In this document: piece by piece, positions 37,099 through 46,819 of the stretch
Layout: every line of letters starts with the position of its first letter
How positions within the stretch are numbered: the stretch's first letter is position 1
Assembly: GCA_900770765.1 (NCBI GenBank)
Contig: CAAGLK010000091.1
Location: forward strand, 1-64,000
Source of the DNA: Helicobacteraceae bacterium
Lineage (GTDB): Bacteria; Campylobacterota; Campylobacteria; Campylobacterales; Helicobacteraceae
DNA: 64,000 bases
Reading direction: 5' to 3'
Made by a program: the position numbers and the translations under genes
Notes under the pieces: model-generated
What the model was told of the DNA's origin: nothing
The model's database searches: none
Seen by the model: the letters and a program-made list of their open reading frames with translations, nothing else

Positions 37099-39037
37099 TA
37101 TTTCTTTACAAAATATTTCAAAACAATACGACTATAAGGCTATTTTAAATGAAATTTCTTTTAATGTCGAAGAAGGCGAAAGAGTAGCGATTGTAGGTAA
37201 AAATGGTGCGGGTAAATCTACGCTTTTAAAAATCTTAAGCGGCGAAATTGAAGCAGATAGCGGTGATAGAATCGTAGAGGGGAATTTAGAAATAAAGCAT
37301 TTAATACAAAAACCGCATTTTAAAGAGGGACAAACCACAAAAGAGGCGATTTTAGAAGCACTAAGCGAGTTAAAAGCCGCATTAGAAAATTACAACACAT
37401 TAACAAAAAAGCTAGAATCCGCCCCAGATAATAAAGCACTTTTACAAGAAGCAGCAAAATTAGCTAATTTTTTAGACCATCACAATGCGTGGGATTTAGA
37501 AATAAAAGTTAAACAAGTGCTAGAGCGATTTGAGTTAGAATCCTTGCAAGATAATTTTGTAAATTTACTAAGCGGTGGGGAGCAAAAGCGAGTAGCCTTA
37601 GCGTGTTTATTATTAACAAAGCCAGATATTTTATTGCTTGATGAGCCTACAAACCACTTAGATGTGCAAATGGTGGAATTTTTAGAAGAAATGCTTTTGG
37701 GAGCGAACTTTACGCTTGTTTTTATAAGCCATGATAGATATTTTATAGATAGAGTTGCAAAAAGAGTAGTAGAGGTAGAAGAGGGTAAAATTAGAAGTTT
37801 CAAAGGCGGCTATACGCAATATTTAGCACAAAAAGAAGCCCTGCTTTTAAGCCTAGCAAAAAGCCATGAGACACTTCTTAAGCATTTAAAAGCAGAAGAA
37901 GAGTGGCTAGCAAGGGGTGTTAGAGCTAGAGTTAAGCGAAACGAGGGGCGAAAAGAGCGCATTATGCAAATGCGAAAAGAAGCAAAGACAAATCCATCAA
38001 TAATCCGCAAAATGACCTTAGAGCTAGAGCGAGAGAGAAAGCATTTTAACCAAGAAGAAGGGGTAAATCGTAAAAAAATGCTTTTTGAGCTAAAAGGGCT
38101 AGAAATGCGGCTAAATGATAGAATCCTAATAAAAGATTTTTCAACTAGGATTCTACAAAGGGATAAAATCGCAATTGTAGGTAAAAATGGTGCGGGTAAA
38201 TCTACACTTTTAAAGGTTCTGCTAGGTAGAGTTAAGCAAAGTGGCGGAATCTTAGAGAGTGGCGAGGTGAAAATCGGCTATTTTGACCAGCATAGAGAAA
38301 TGCTAGATGATTCTAAAGACTTGCTAGAGACTTTTTGCCCCTTTGGTGGCGACCATATTGAAGTGCGTGGGAAGAGTATGCACATTTTTGGCTATCTTAA
38401 AAACTTCTTATTCCCTAAAGAGTTTTTAGATAAAAAAATAGGCAGCTTAAGCGGTGGGGAAAAAAACCGAGTAGCACTAGCGCTATTATTTACAAAGCAA
38501 TACGACTGCTTATTATTAGATGAGCCTACAAATGATTTAGATATACCTACAATAAATATTTTAGAGGAATATTTACAAAGTTTTCAAGGGGCGATTATTT
38601 TTGTAAGCCACGATAGATATTTTGTAGATAAAATCGCAAAAAGGCTTTATATTTTTGAAGGCGATGGCAAAATTGTAGAATCACATAAAAGTTTTAGCGA
38701 ATATTTAGAAATACAAAGCGAGTTAAAAGAATATAAAAAAATAGAGTTAGAATCTAAAGAGACAAAAGAAAAAGAAGCAAATAAACAAGATTCCACACAA
38801 TCTAAAAAAACAAAGCTAAGTTATAAGCAAAAACGCTTATTTGAGATTCTACCTTTAGAAATAGAAAACTTAGAAAATGAAATCAAAGAGTTAGAAAAAG
38901 AGCTATATAGCGGAATCTTAAGCACAAAAGACCTACAAGAAAAATCACAAATTTTAGAAAAAAAGCAAATTTTATGCGAAGAAAAAACTATGCAATATTT
39001 AGAACTTTTAGAGCTTTTAGAAAAGGCGGAATCCTAA
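37091..39037 (+). CDS. ABC-F family ATPase (Uup-like)
   Basis: A soluble tandem ATP-binding protein of 648 residues acting on ribosomes rather than in transport. There are two Walker A motifs of the form GKNGAGKSTLLK, two signatures (LSGGEQKR, LSGGEKNR), two Walker B segments ending in LLLDEPTN, an interdomain linker rich in charged residues and a C-terminal coiled coil (about 575-645) as in Uup. It overlaps lgt by 8 bases and ends Ala-Glu-Ser before a terminator. Which ABC-F subtype it is remains uncertain. Confidence 0.9.
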   Translation: MANISLQNISKQYDYKAILNEISFNVEEGERVAIVGKNGAGKSTLLKILSGEIEADSGDRIVEGNLEIKHLIQKPHFKEGQTTKEAILEALSELKAALENYNTLTKKLESAPDNKALLQEAAKLANFLDHHNAWDLEIKVKQVLERFELESLQDNFVNLLSGGEQKRVALACLLLTKPDILLLDEPTNHLDVQMVEFLEEMLLGANFTLVFISHDRYFIDRVAKRVVEVEEGKIRSFKGGYTQYLAQKEALLLSLAKSHETLLKHLKAEEEWLARGVRARVKRNEGRKERIMQMRKEAKTNPSIIRKMTLELERERKHFNQEEGVNRKKMLFELKGLEMRLNDRILIKDFSTRILQRDKIAIVGKNGAGKSTLLKVLLGRVKQSGGILESGEVKIGYFDQHREMLDDSKDLLETFCPFGGDHIEVRGKSMHIFGYLKNFLFPKEFLDKKIGSLSGGEKNRVALALLFTKQYDCLLLDEPTNDLDIPTINILEEYLQSFQGAIIFVSHDRYFVDKIAKRLYIFEGDGKIVESHKSFSEYLEIQSELKEYKKIELESKETKEKEANKQDSTQSKKTKLSYKQKRLFEILPLEIENLENEIKELEKELYSGILSTKDLQEKSQILEKKQILCEEKTMQYLELLELLEKAES

Positions 39038-39044
39038 ATTGCAA

Positions 39045-39063
39045 GAATCTTAAATTAAGATTC
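39045..39063. terminator. Bidirectional terminator between the ABC-F gene and ppk
   Basis: GAATCTTAA and TTAAGATTC around one A, flanked by a further GGAATCC and TTCCACCTTTTT. Confidence 0.65.
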
Positions 39064-39084
39064 CACCTTTTTATTTAACTACGC

Positions 39085-41181
39085 CTAGCTTTCTTTAAAC
39101 ATTCTGTTTGCTAGCTTTTTAGCCCTTAAGTTCTCATCTTTTTTAAGCGAAAAATACATTGTATCAGTGTGCTCTTCTAGCATTTTTTGGCTGTTTATGC
39201 TATTTTCATTATCACTAGCTTTTAGCTTAATATACTCTCCATCGCTTTTTAGCTCGTGTGCTTTTGTGTTATCTTCGCTTTGGATTTTTATAATGCTAAA
39301 CAATTTATTAGCAAGCTCCTCTTCATAAATAGGCGTCATAAGCTCCACTCGTCTCTCTAAGTTTCTAGGCATTAAATCCGCACTTGCAAAATATATTGGC
39401 GTCTTTGCGTGTTTGAAATAATAAATTCTTGCGTGTTCAAGGTATTTACCCACGATTGAAACTACGCGGATATTTTCGCTCACGCCCTTAATTCCTGGTC
39501 TAAGGCAGCAGATTCCTCGCACGATTAAGTCAATTTTCACTCCAGCAGCAGAGGCTTTATAAAGGGCTAAAATCACATCGGTATCCACTACAGAATTTGC
39601 CTTTAAGATAATCCGCCCTTCTTCTTTATGCTTTGTTTCATTTTCTATTAATTCTAAAATCTTTGGCTTGATTTGAAGTGGTGCGGCTAGAAGCGATTTT
39701 AACTTTGATTTATGCGAAAAGCCTGAGAGATTGTGGAAAAATTTAGTCGCATCTTGTGTAAATTCTCTCTTTGAAGTCATATAGCTTATATCTGTATAAA
39801 TTTTTGCCGTGCTTGGATTGTAATTACCTGTGCTAAGATGCACATATTCTTTTAGCTCCTTGCCTACGCTTTTAATCACAAGGGCGATTTTTGCATGCAC
39901 TTTAAGCCCAGGCACTCCATAAATCACATGCGCTCCAGCGGATTCTAACGCCCTTGCCCAATGCAAGTTATTTTCTTCATCAAATCTAGCTTTTAGCTCC
40001 ACTAATGCGGTAACTTGCTTACCATTTTCTGCCGCTTCAATTAATGCTTTTACAATTGGCGAATTTTTACCCACACGATATAGCGTCATACGGATAGAAA
40101 ACACATCTGGGTCTTTTGCCGCAGATTGTATAAAATTCACCACAGGGTCGAAGCTCTCATAAGGCTGGAAGCTTAAAATATCTTGGCTATCAAGCACGGA
40201 GAAAATATTTGCATTAGCATCAAGTGGAGGTAGAATCTTAGAAGTATAATTTGGGAAAGTTAGCTTTGCAAAATTCTTATTCCCTACAATCTCCCATAAA
40301 ATATTAGAATTAGTTGGAATCTCACTTTCATAAACATCCTCTGGCGTTACCTTAATATACTGCATTATGAAATTTTTAAGCTCTAAATCATCAGTTTTAC
40401 CAATCTCAAGGCGGATTATCTCGCCCTTTCTACGAGACTTTAGCCCCTCTGTCATTAACGCCATAAAGTCATCGCCCTCTTCTTCTTCAATCTCCATATC
40501 AGCATTTCTAGTAACCCTAAACGCAGTAGAACTCAATGCCTTAAAGCCCGGAAAAAGCTCACTTGTAAATTCCGCCACAATAGAATCTGTGTAAAAATAA
40601 GTATCACCTAATCGCACAAATCCTGGCAACATCCTAGAAATACGAGTCATACCAAATTTAATTTCATTAGGATTCTCTATGTTTTGTAACTTTATCGCTA
40701 AAACATAGCTTAAGTTATTTAAATGCGGAAAGGGATGCGTAGCATCAACGGCAATTGGCACAACAATTGGATAAAGATGATTTAAAAAATACTGCTCTAG
40801 CTGCTTTTTTTCATCCGCACTTCCTTCTTGGTAGCTTTTAATAAATAGCCCTTGCTTTTCTAGCTCATTTTTTATTTCAAAATAGCACGCTTCAACTCGC
40901 TTTTTTTCTAGCTTTAAATAATTTCTAATGTGTTCAAGCTGCTCTTGTGGAGTTAGCCTATCAGGACCGCTTTCTGTAATTCTAGCACTATATAACCGCT
41001 TTAATCCAGCTACTCTTACCATATAAAATTCATCTAAATTTGTCCCATAAATTGCGATAAATTTAAGCCTCTCTAAAAGCGGATTCTTAGTATCTTGTGC
41101 TTCACTTAAAACACGAGTATTAAACCGAAGCCACGATAATTCACGATTTATAAAATTTGCAGACTTATTAAAAGCACTCAT
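39085..41181 (-). CDS. ppk: Polyphosphate kinase 1
   Basis: Makes long-chain polyphosphate from ATP. The N-terminal domain starts NRELSWLRFNTRVL; the PLD-like catalytic core has RVGKNSPIVKALIEAAENGKQVTALVELKARFDEENN, HAKIALV and HLSTGNYN, and the second half has RGICCLRPG and ASADLMPRNLERRVE. 698 residues. The protein ends with a Lys-rich tail. In this phylum ppk is linked to stress survival. Confidence 0.96.
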   Translation of the reverse strand: MSAFNKSANFINRELSWLRFNTRVLSEAQDTKNPLLERLKFIAIYGTNLDEFYMVRVAGLKRLYSARITESGPDRLTPQEQLEHIRNYLKLEKKRVEACYFEIKNELEKQGLFIKSYQEGSADEKKQLEQYFLNHLYPIVVPIAVDATHPFPHLNNLSYVLAIKLQNIENPNEIKFGMTRISRMLPGFVRLGDTYFYTDSIVAEFTSELFPGFKALSSTAFRVTRNADMEIEEEEGDDFMALMTEGLKSRRKGEIIRLEIGKTDDLELKNFIMQYIKVTPEDVYESEIPTNSNILWEIVGNKNFAKLTFPNYTSKILPPLDANANIFSVLDSQDILSFQPYESFDPVVNFIQSAAKDPDVFSIRMTLYRVGKNSPIVKALIEAAENGKQVTALVELKARFDEENNLHWARALESAGAHVIYGVPGLKVHAKIALVIKSVGKELKEYVHLSTGNYNPSTAKIYTDISYMTSKREFTQDATKFFHNLSGFSHKSKLKSLLAAPLQIKPKILELIENETKHKEEGRIILKANSVVDTDVILALYKASAAGVKIDLIVRGICCLRPGIKGVSENIRVVSIVGKYLEHARIYYFKHAKTPIYFASADLMPRNLERRVELMTPIYEEELANKLFSIIKIQSEDNTKAHELKSDGEYIKLKASDNENSINSQKMLEEHTDTMYFSLKKDENLRAKKLANRMFKES

Positions 41182-41309
41182 AACACACTCCTTATTTGTT
41201 AATCTTTATAAATTATAATAATTTTGCCTTAAAAAGTGCGTAATTTGCTGGCTTTAAGTTGCAATTTTGTATTATTTTGCCTTTTATTGTTAATTTTTAG
41301 GAAGGCGTT

Positions 41310-42305
41310 ATGGAAAAGTTAAGTTATAAGGATTCTGGCGTAAATATCGCAGAGGGAAATGCTTTAGTAGATGATTTAAAAGGGCTTGTTAAGCAGACTT
41401 TCAATAAGCAAGTTTTAGGGGGAATCGGCTCTTTTAGCGGAGCGTATTTGCTACCTAGCGGCTATAAAGAGCCTGTATTACTTGCAGCAACTGATGGCGT
41501 AGGCACGAAGCTAAAGTTAGCCATTGATAGTGGAATCTTAGATTCTGTCGGTATTGATTTAGTCGCTATGTGTGTAAATGATTTAATTTGTAATTTCGCC
41601 ACGCCTTTATTTTTCTTAGACTATTACGCCACAGGCAAACTTGACAAAAACGCCGCCTTGCAAGTAATAAGTGGAATCACAAAGGGCTGTGTGGAAGCAG
41701 AATGTGCATTAATCGGCGGTGAGAGTGCGGAAATGCCCGGAATGTATCAAAATAGCGATTTTGACTTAGCTGGCTTTTCTGTTGGAGTGGGTGAGAGAGA
41801 GATTGTAGAGCGTGGAAGCAATGCTAAAATAGGCGATGTGCTAATCGCACTTCCTAGCAGTGGAATCCACTCAAATGGCTACTCTCTTGTGCGAAAAATT
41901 TTAAAAGATAAAAATATAAATGTGGAATCGCAATTTGAAGGACGCCCATTAATACACACACTACTAGAGCCTACTAAAATCTATGTAAAAACATTTAAAA
42001 AATTACAAAACAAAATAAAGGCTTTAGCACACATAACAGGCGGCGGCTTAGTAGAAAACTTGCCTAGAGTGCTACCGCAAGGATTAGGAGCGAAAATTAT
42101 AGAGTCAAAAATACAAACTCCGCCAATTTTTGAAATGCTTTGCAAATATGTAGATAATAGCGACAAATACCGCACTTTTAATATGGGCGTTGGGATGGTG
42201 CTAATCGCAGATTCCGCAGAAGTAGATTCCATAATAAAAGAATCCGGCGGCTATGTAATAGGTGAAATTTGCACTAAAGATAAAGAGGCAGTAGAATTTA
42301 TTTAA
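41310..42305 (+). CDS. purM: Phosphoribosylformylglycinamidine cyclo-ligase (AIR synthetase)
   Basis: Closes the imidazole ring in de novo purine synthesis. The start SYKDSGVNIAEGNALV, ATDGVGTKLKLA, CVNDLICNFATPLFFLDYYATGKLD, GGESAEMPGMY and HITGGGLVENLPR are standard PurM motifs; 331 residues. It stands alone between the ppk promoter region and the next promoter. With purD it indicates a working de novo pathway, which H. pylori lacks in part. Confidence 0.97.
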   Translation: MEKLSYKDSGVNIAEGNALVDDLKGLVKQTFNKQVLGGIGSFSGAYLLPSGYKEPVLLAATDGVGTKLKLAIDSGILDSVGIDLVAMCVNDLICNFATPLFFLDYYATGKLDKNAALQVISGITKGCVEAECALIGGESAEMPGMYQNSDFDLAGFSVGVGEREIVERGSNAKIGDVLIALPSSGIHSNGYSLVRKILKDKNINVESQFEGRPLIHTLLEPTKIYVKTFKKLQNKIKALAHITGGGLVENLPRVLPQGLGAKIIESKIQTPPIFEMLCKYVDNSDKYRTFNMGVGMVLIADSAEVDSIIKESGGYVIGEICTKDKEAVEFI

Positions 42306-42325
42306 GATAATTTAAAAATTTTTGA

Positions 42326-42331
42326 TATAAT
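42326..42331 (+). promoter_or_regulatory. -10 box for the SH3/aroE/hpf/cca run
   Basis: TTTTTGATATAATAG contains a consensus TATAAT about 45 bases before the SH3 gene, in a T-rich context. Confidence 0.55.
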
Positions 42332-42376
42332 AGCAACCGCTACTTTTTAGTGGGATTTTATTTTTAGAGAAAAGAG

Positions 42377-43240
42377 ATGTTTAAGGGTTTAAAAAAGGTT
42401 TTAAAAGTTTATCCTTTGCCTATTTTTGTTATCTTGCTTACATTTGTGATTTATTATTTTGCGTTTGAAGCAGTCAATAAAAATACGCATAAAACTGACG
42501 CAATCACCGAAGAAGAATCAATGCTAAGCAATGAAAATCAAGTTTTAGCACAATCTGCTCCACAAGAGATGCAAGTTTTACCGCAAGAAACTATAACGCA
42601 AGAATCCCAAGAGCCACAAGGGCAAGAATTAGCACAAAATGAAGTAGAGCCACTACCAGAGCCACAAACTATTCTATTAATAACTTCTCGTGTAAAATCG
42701 CTAAATATTAGACAATCTCCGCAAACTACCGCACAAGTGGTAGGGAAGCTAACTCCAGCACAAAATGCTATTGTTTTAGAGAAGCAAAATGGCTGGCTTA
42801 GAATCGCTAGTGCTTTAGATTCTAGCGAGTTAGGCTGGATTTTAAAAGAATATAGTAAAGAGATTAAACAAGAAATAATACAAGATTCCACGCAAAGCAC
42901 ACAAGAAACACAAAAAGCAGAATCCATAGAGTCCCAAACAACACAAGCACAAGAGACACCGCAAAGTGCAGAATCTCTAGCGTCAAATTCAAAAGAATTT
43001 AGCGAAAATAATGCAAATACAACGCAAACTCTTATAGAATCTAAACAAATTTTTACCACTAAAGTTCGTGTAAATATTAGAGAGATTCCATCTACAGAGG
43101 GCAAAATTATAGGTAAGCTAACGCCAGAAGATGCAATAATAATATTAGAAGAAAAAGATGGATGGGCTAAAATCACAAGCGATAATGGCGATAAAAGCGG
43201 CTTTGTCGTGCGTAGGGCATTAGTTTTAAAAGAAAATTAA
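42377..43240 (+). CDS. Membrane-anchored protein with two SH3b domains
   Basis: 287 residues: an N-terminal anchor (about 14-32, PLPIFVILLTFVIYYFAF), a glutamine-rich linker, an SH3b domain at about 103-158 (RVKSLNIRQSPQTTAQVVGKL, ending ELGWILKEY), a second Gln/Thr/Ser-rich linker, and a second SH3b domain at about 228-285. Bacterial SH3b domains often bind peptidoglycan, so a periplasmic wall-associated role is likely. It precedes aroE as in H. pylori. The Gln-rich linkers probably span the periplasm. Confidence 0.85.
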   Translation: MFKGLKKVLKVYPLPIFVILLTFVIYYFAFEAVNKNTHKTDAITEEESMLSNENQVLAQSAPQEMQVLPQETITQESQEPQGQELAQNEVEPLPEPQTILLITSRVKSLNIRQSPQTTAQVVGKLTPAQNAIVLEKQNGWLRIASALDSSELGWILKEYSKEIKQEIIQDSTQSTQETQKAESIESQTTQAQETPQSAESLASNSKEFSENNANTTQTLIESKQIFTTKVRVNIREIPSTEGKIIGKLTPEDAIIILEEKDGWAKITSDNGDKSGFVVRRALVLKEN

Positions 43241-43249
43241 AGGATTCTT

Positions 43250-44032
43250 TTGCAGTTTGCAGTTATTGGCAACCCTATTTCACACTCGCTATCGCCTATT
43301 TTACACAACCACGCTTTTAAAACCTTAAAGATTCCAGCGTTTTATGGGAGATTCCAGCTTTCAAAAGAGGCATCTTTTTATAGCTTAAGAAGTTTGCATT
43401 TAAAAGGTGCAAATATTACCGTGCCTTTTAAAGAAACAGCCTTTAACTCTTGTGATGAAACCTTTGGAATCGCACAAAAAATTAAAACAGTTAATACAAT
43501 TATTTTTAAAGACTCTAAGATTCTAGGTTATAACACAGACGCACAAGGCTTTTTTGACTGCTTAGACTTCACTCCTAAAGATGCCTTAATTATAGGTGCA
43601 GGTGGCTCGGCAAAGGCGGTTGCACATATTTTAAAAGAAAATAATATTAACACAAAAATCATAAATCGCTCAAAAGATAGGCTAAAAGATTTTAGCGAGT
43701 TTAGCACAGCAACTTTTAGCGAGTTTGATAACTTAAGGGAATCTTATGATTTAGTAATTAACACAACTCCAGCTGGACTTGTGGATTCCACCTTGCCGCT
43801 AGAATCTAGTATTTTAGAACCGCTTTTAAAAGAAGCAAAACTTGCTTTTGATTTAATATATGGCAAAAATACGCCTTTTTTAAATCTAGCAAAATCGCTA
43901 AATACGCCCTTTATGGATGGTAAGCAAATGCTTATTAATCAAGCTATTTTAGCCTTTTTGATTTTCACAGAATCCCAAAATATCCAAGTAGATAAAGAGA
44001 TTCTTAAAAAAAGCATGCAAAATATTTTATAA
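43250..44032 (+). CDS. aroE: Shikimate dehydrogenase
   Basis: NADPH-dependent step of aromatic amino-acid synthesis. The TTG start (43250) yields QFAVIGNPISHSLSP, the standard N-terminus; catalytic K and D lie in LKGANITVPFKE and YNTDAQGF, and the nucleotide site is IGAGGSAKAVAHIL. MDGKQMLINQA near the end closes the active site. 260 residues. RBS AAAGGA is 6-7 bases upstream. Confidence 0.95.
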   Translation: MQFAVIGNPISHSLSPILHNHAFKTLKIPAFYGRFQLSKEASFYSLRSLHLKGANITVPFKETAFNSCDETFGIAQKIKTVNTIIFKDSKILGYNTDAQGFFDCLDFTPKDALIIGAGGSAKAVAHILKENNINTKIINRSKDRLKDFSEFSTATFSEFDNLRESYDLVINTTPAGLVDSTLPLESSILEPLLKEAKLAFDLIYGKNTPFLNLAKSLNTPFMDGKQMLINQAILAFLIFTESQNIQVDKEILKKSMQNIL

Positions 44033-44041
44033 GGAGTTTCA

Positions 44042-44602
44042 ATGCATACAATAATCACTTCAAAGCATTTTGACTTAACAGAAGCGATGAAAGACTATAT
44101 TTTAAGCTCAACAGAAAGTTTAGAAAAATACAAACTTGATATTTTAAGCACACGAGTTGTAGTAACATACCAAGACAAAAAAGGAAGCAAAAAAGGCGAA
44201 AAAAAGAAAAAACGCAGCTTTGGCATTGATATAACACTATCTTTAGCGCATTCTAATACGCTTGTAATTAATCAAATGGATAAGGATTTTTACGCCGCAG
44301 TGGATTTAGCAGTGGGTAGAATGCATAAAATATTACGCCGCTACCATGATAAAATTAATCACAAACACGCCACAACAGCAGAGGAAATTGCCGCAAATGC
44401 GATTTTAAAAGATGAGGCAATGACGATAAAAAATGATGATGAAATAATCCCTATGGATTTAGATTTACATAAACCACTTGATATTGAAGAAGCACTAGAG
44501 CGGCTAAAGGGCAGCTCACAGCAATTTTTTGTATTTAACGATAAAGATTCAAAAATGCGTGTGCTATATAAAAGAATAGATGGAAAATACGGCTTGTATT
44601 AA
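44042..44602 (+). CDS. hpf: Long-form ribosome hibernation promoting factor
   Basis: 186 residues: an HPF/RaiA N-terminal domain (1-105, starting HTIITSKHFDLTEAMKDYI, with a Lys-rich KKGSKKGEKKKKRS loop) followed by a linker and the C-terminal dimerisation domain of long HPF (about 128-186, EEALERLKGSSQQFFVFNDKDSKMRVLYKR in outline). Long HPF dimers form inactive 100S ribosomes. The gene's last 23 bases overlap the start of cca. Confidence 0.9.
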   Translation: MHTIITSKHFDLTEAMKDYILSSTESLEKYKLDILSTRVVVTYQDKKGSKKGEKKKKRSFGIDITLSLAHSNTLVINQMDKDFYAAVDLAVGRMHKILRRYHDKINHKHATTAEEIAANAILKDEAMTIKNDDEIIPMDLDLHKPLDIEEALERLKGSSQQFFVFNDKDSKMRVLYKRIDGKYGLY

Positions 44603-45827
44603 AAAAATCTATTTAGTAGGCGGTGCGGTTAGGGATTCTTTACTTGGGATTCCACTTAAAGATAAAGATTATGTCGCTGTTGGATTTAGCGAAGATGATT
44701 TTAAGCATTTAAAAAGAGTTGGCAAGAGCTTTCCGGTATTTTTACAAAAAAATGGCACACAAATAGCCCTTGCAAGAAGCGAGAAAAAGACCGCTCCAGG
44801 CTACAATGGCTTTATTGTAGAGGTAGATAAAGTAACGCTAGAAGATGATTTAAGGCGGCGTGATTTAACCATTAATGCAATTGCTTATGATGAGGATAAT
44901 AAAAGCTATATTGACCCATTTGGTGGGATTAATGATTTAAAAAATAAGATTCTACGCCATGTTTCAACTGCCTTTAGCGAGGACCCTTTACGAGTGCTTA
45001 GAGTGGCGAGATTCCGCGCAAGGCTTGGAGTTGAGTGGAAGATTTATGCAGAAACTAAAGTGCTAATTTACAATATGAAAGATGAGTTGGAATCCTTAGA
45101 AAAAAATAGAGTTTTTAAAGAAGTGGAATCCGCATTTTTGCAAAATAACTCGCAATTGTTTTTTGAAACACTCTTTGAGCTTGGAATCCTAAAGTTTATT
45201 TTCCCACAAATTTATCAGCTAACCACGCTAAAAGAGGGTAATTTACATCATTTAGAAGCATCGGTTTTTGCCCACACAATGGAAGTTTTAAAATATACAA
45301 ATTATTTTTTTACAAAACTTCCTAAAGAATGCAAAAGCACAAAAAACTCTCTAATTTTGCAATTTGCCGCACTATATCATGATATAGCAAAGCCCCACTG
45401 CTATCGCGAATTTGGCAATTCAAATGGGCATGATAATGCTAAAATAGTGGAATCTTTTTTAGATATTACACTGCCGCATTATATTAAAAAGCCAATGCTA
45501 CTTTTAATCTCAAACCACATAAGAATCGCTAAATTAAAAGAAATGAAAGCTTCTAAAGTTTTACAATTTTTAGATTCCTTCAAGGGTAATTTAGAGCTAT
45601 TTTATCTGCAAATCACACTATTTTTAGCCGATAAAAAAGGTCGCATAAGCTATGTGGAATCTAAAGTTGATTTTAGCGATTTTACCCCCTATATCAACGC
45701 ATTTATCGCTATTAAAAATTTAAGCATAAAAAAATGGTGCGAAGAAAAAAAGCCAAGCGTAGAGCAAATAAAAGGATATTTATTAAAACAAAAACTAGAA
45801 ATTTTAAAAAATGCTCTAAAAACTTAA
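44580..45827 (+). CDS. cca: CCA tRNA nucleotidyltransferase
   Basis: Class II nucleotidyltransferase that adds or repairs the 3' CCA end of tRNA. LVGGAVRDSLLG and KDKDYVAVG near the N-terminus carry the nucleotide-binding and metal residues; LRRRDLTINAIAY and EDPLRVLRVARFRARLG follow, then an HD-like motif (ALYHDIAKP). 415 residues. The ATG lies inside hpf. Its TAA stop shares TTAA with the converging zinc-ribbon gene. Confidence 0.93.
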   Translation: MENTACIKKIYLVGGAVRDSLLGIPLKDKDYVAVGFSEDDFKHLKRVGKSFPVFLQKNGTQIALARSEKKTAPGYNGFIVEVDKVTLEDDLRRRDLTINAIAYDEDNKSYIDPFGGINDLKNKILRHVSTAFSEDPLRVLRVARFRARLGVEWKIYAETKVLIYNMKDELESLEKNRVFKEVESAFLQNNSQLFFETLFELGILKFIFPQIYQLTTLKEGNLHHLEASVFAHTMEVLKYTNYFFTKLPKECKSTKNSLILQFAALYHDIAKPHCYREFGNSNGHDNAKIVESFLDITLPHYIKKPMLLLISNHIRIAKLKEMKASKVLQFLDSFKGNLELFYLQITLFLADKKGRISYVESKVDFSDFTPYINAFIAIKNLSIKKWCEEKKPSVEQIKGYLLKQKLEILKNALKT

Positions 45828-46255
45828 GATTCTAAAAAGGTTTGTAAATTACCGCTAAAGCTAGTAAGTCTAGCGCACTCAGGGCAAATCTCTAGCGGCT
45901 TTTGATGAAATATTTTTGTCTGCACTTTATTTGAATAAATCCCTACACTAAATAATAAATTATAAGTCCTAATAGCTAGAAAATCCGCACTATTTAGTGC
46001 TTTCAAACACTCGCTACAGCCGCATAAATGCACTTGTGGGTCGCCGCTTACCCTAAACTTAGCTTCTTGCACTTTTGCTTGATATAATAAAACTTTAATT
46101 GATTTTTGATTTGGAAGTGTGAAATAGATTCCATCTTTATCCGCACATAAATTAGCGAAATTTGCATAAATTCCACTTTGTAACTGCTTTAACAATGCGT
46201 CCTTTAAGCTAAAACCCTCTTCTTTTGCGCTTAAAATTGTTTGTGTAAAAAACAC
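45824..46255 (-). CDS. Cysteine-rich conserved protein of unknown function
   Basis: 143 residues starting at GTG 46255, overlapping the gmhA stop by one base (TAGTG). The sequence contains a cluster CGCSEC near residue 98 and CPEC near residue 134, a likely zinc-binding pair. No catalytic motif is recognised. It is the last gene of the hldD-hldE-gmhA run, so it may be linked to LPS heptose metabolism by position only. It ends Leu-Glu-Ser. Confidence 0.7.
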   Translation of the reverse strand: MFFTQTILSAKEEGFSLKDALLKQLQSGIYANFANLCADKDGIYFTLPNQKSIKVLLYQAKVQEAKFRVSGDPQVHLCGCSECLKALNSADFLAIRTYNLLFSVGIYSNKVQTKIFHQKPLEICPECARLTSFSGNLQTFLES

Positions 46256-46818
46256 TAAAGAGTCCCTTTTTCAACTAAATCGCATAAAATATGCCCCATT
46301 AAAATATGCATCTCTTGGATTCTTGGCGTATCATCGCTTGGCGAAATTAGTAAAATATCACACAGCCCTCGCATCTTCCCACCATCTCTTCCGCTAAAGC
46401 CTAGCGTCTTGCAGCCCATCTCTTTAGCCACACTTAAAGCGTTTAAGACATTTTTACTATTTCCACTTGTAGAAATCCCCCATAGCACATCGCCGCTTTT
46501 TGCTAAAGCTTGAGTTTGCCTTGAAAATATAAATTCATAGCCATAGTCGTTTCCTATTGCGGTAAGTGCGCTTGTATCTGTTGTTAATGCAATTGCGCTT
46601 AAGCCCTTTCTCTCCATTTTATACCGCCCTGTTAGCTCTGCGGCGATGTGTTGGCAGTCTGCGGCACTTCCGCCATTACCACAAAGCAGAATCTTATTTC
46701 CATTTTTTAGCGCATTTATTAACATTTGCGCCGCTTTTTCTAAAGATTCCGCTAAGGATTCCATCTTTTTTGCTATTTCTATGTGTGATTGCAATTCTGC
46801 TTTAATTAACCCTTGCAT
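46255..46818 (-). CDS. gmhA: Sedoheptulose-7-phosphate isomerase
   Basis: First step of ADP-heptose synthesis. A SIS domain of 187 residues with [38 protein letters not shown] and the catalytic C-terminal [17 protein letters not shown]. It follows hldE by one base, so the heptose genes form one operon. Confidence 0.95.
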   Translation of the reverse strand: MQGLIKAELQSHIEIAKKMESLAESLEKAAQMLINALKNGNKILLCGNGGSAADCQHIAAELTGRYKMERKGLSAIALTTDTSALTAIGNDYGYEFIFSRQTQALAKSGDVLWGISTSGNSKNVLNALSVAKEMGCKTLGFSGRDGGKMRGLCDILLISPSDDTPRIQEMHILMGHILCDLVEKGTL

Positions 46819-46819
46819 T

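Noticed and set aside
42538..43176. 212-codon open frame antisense to the SH3-domain gene
   Set aside because: It is cysteine- and serine-rich, mirrors the Gln-rich linkers of the sense gene and has no ribosome site.
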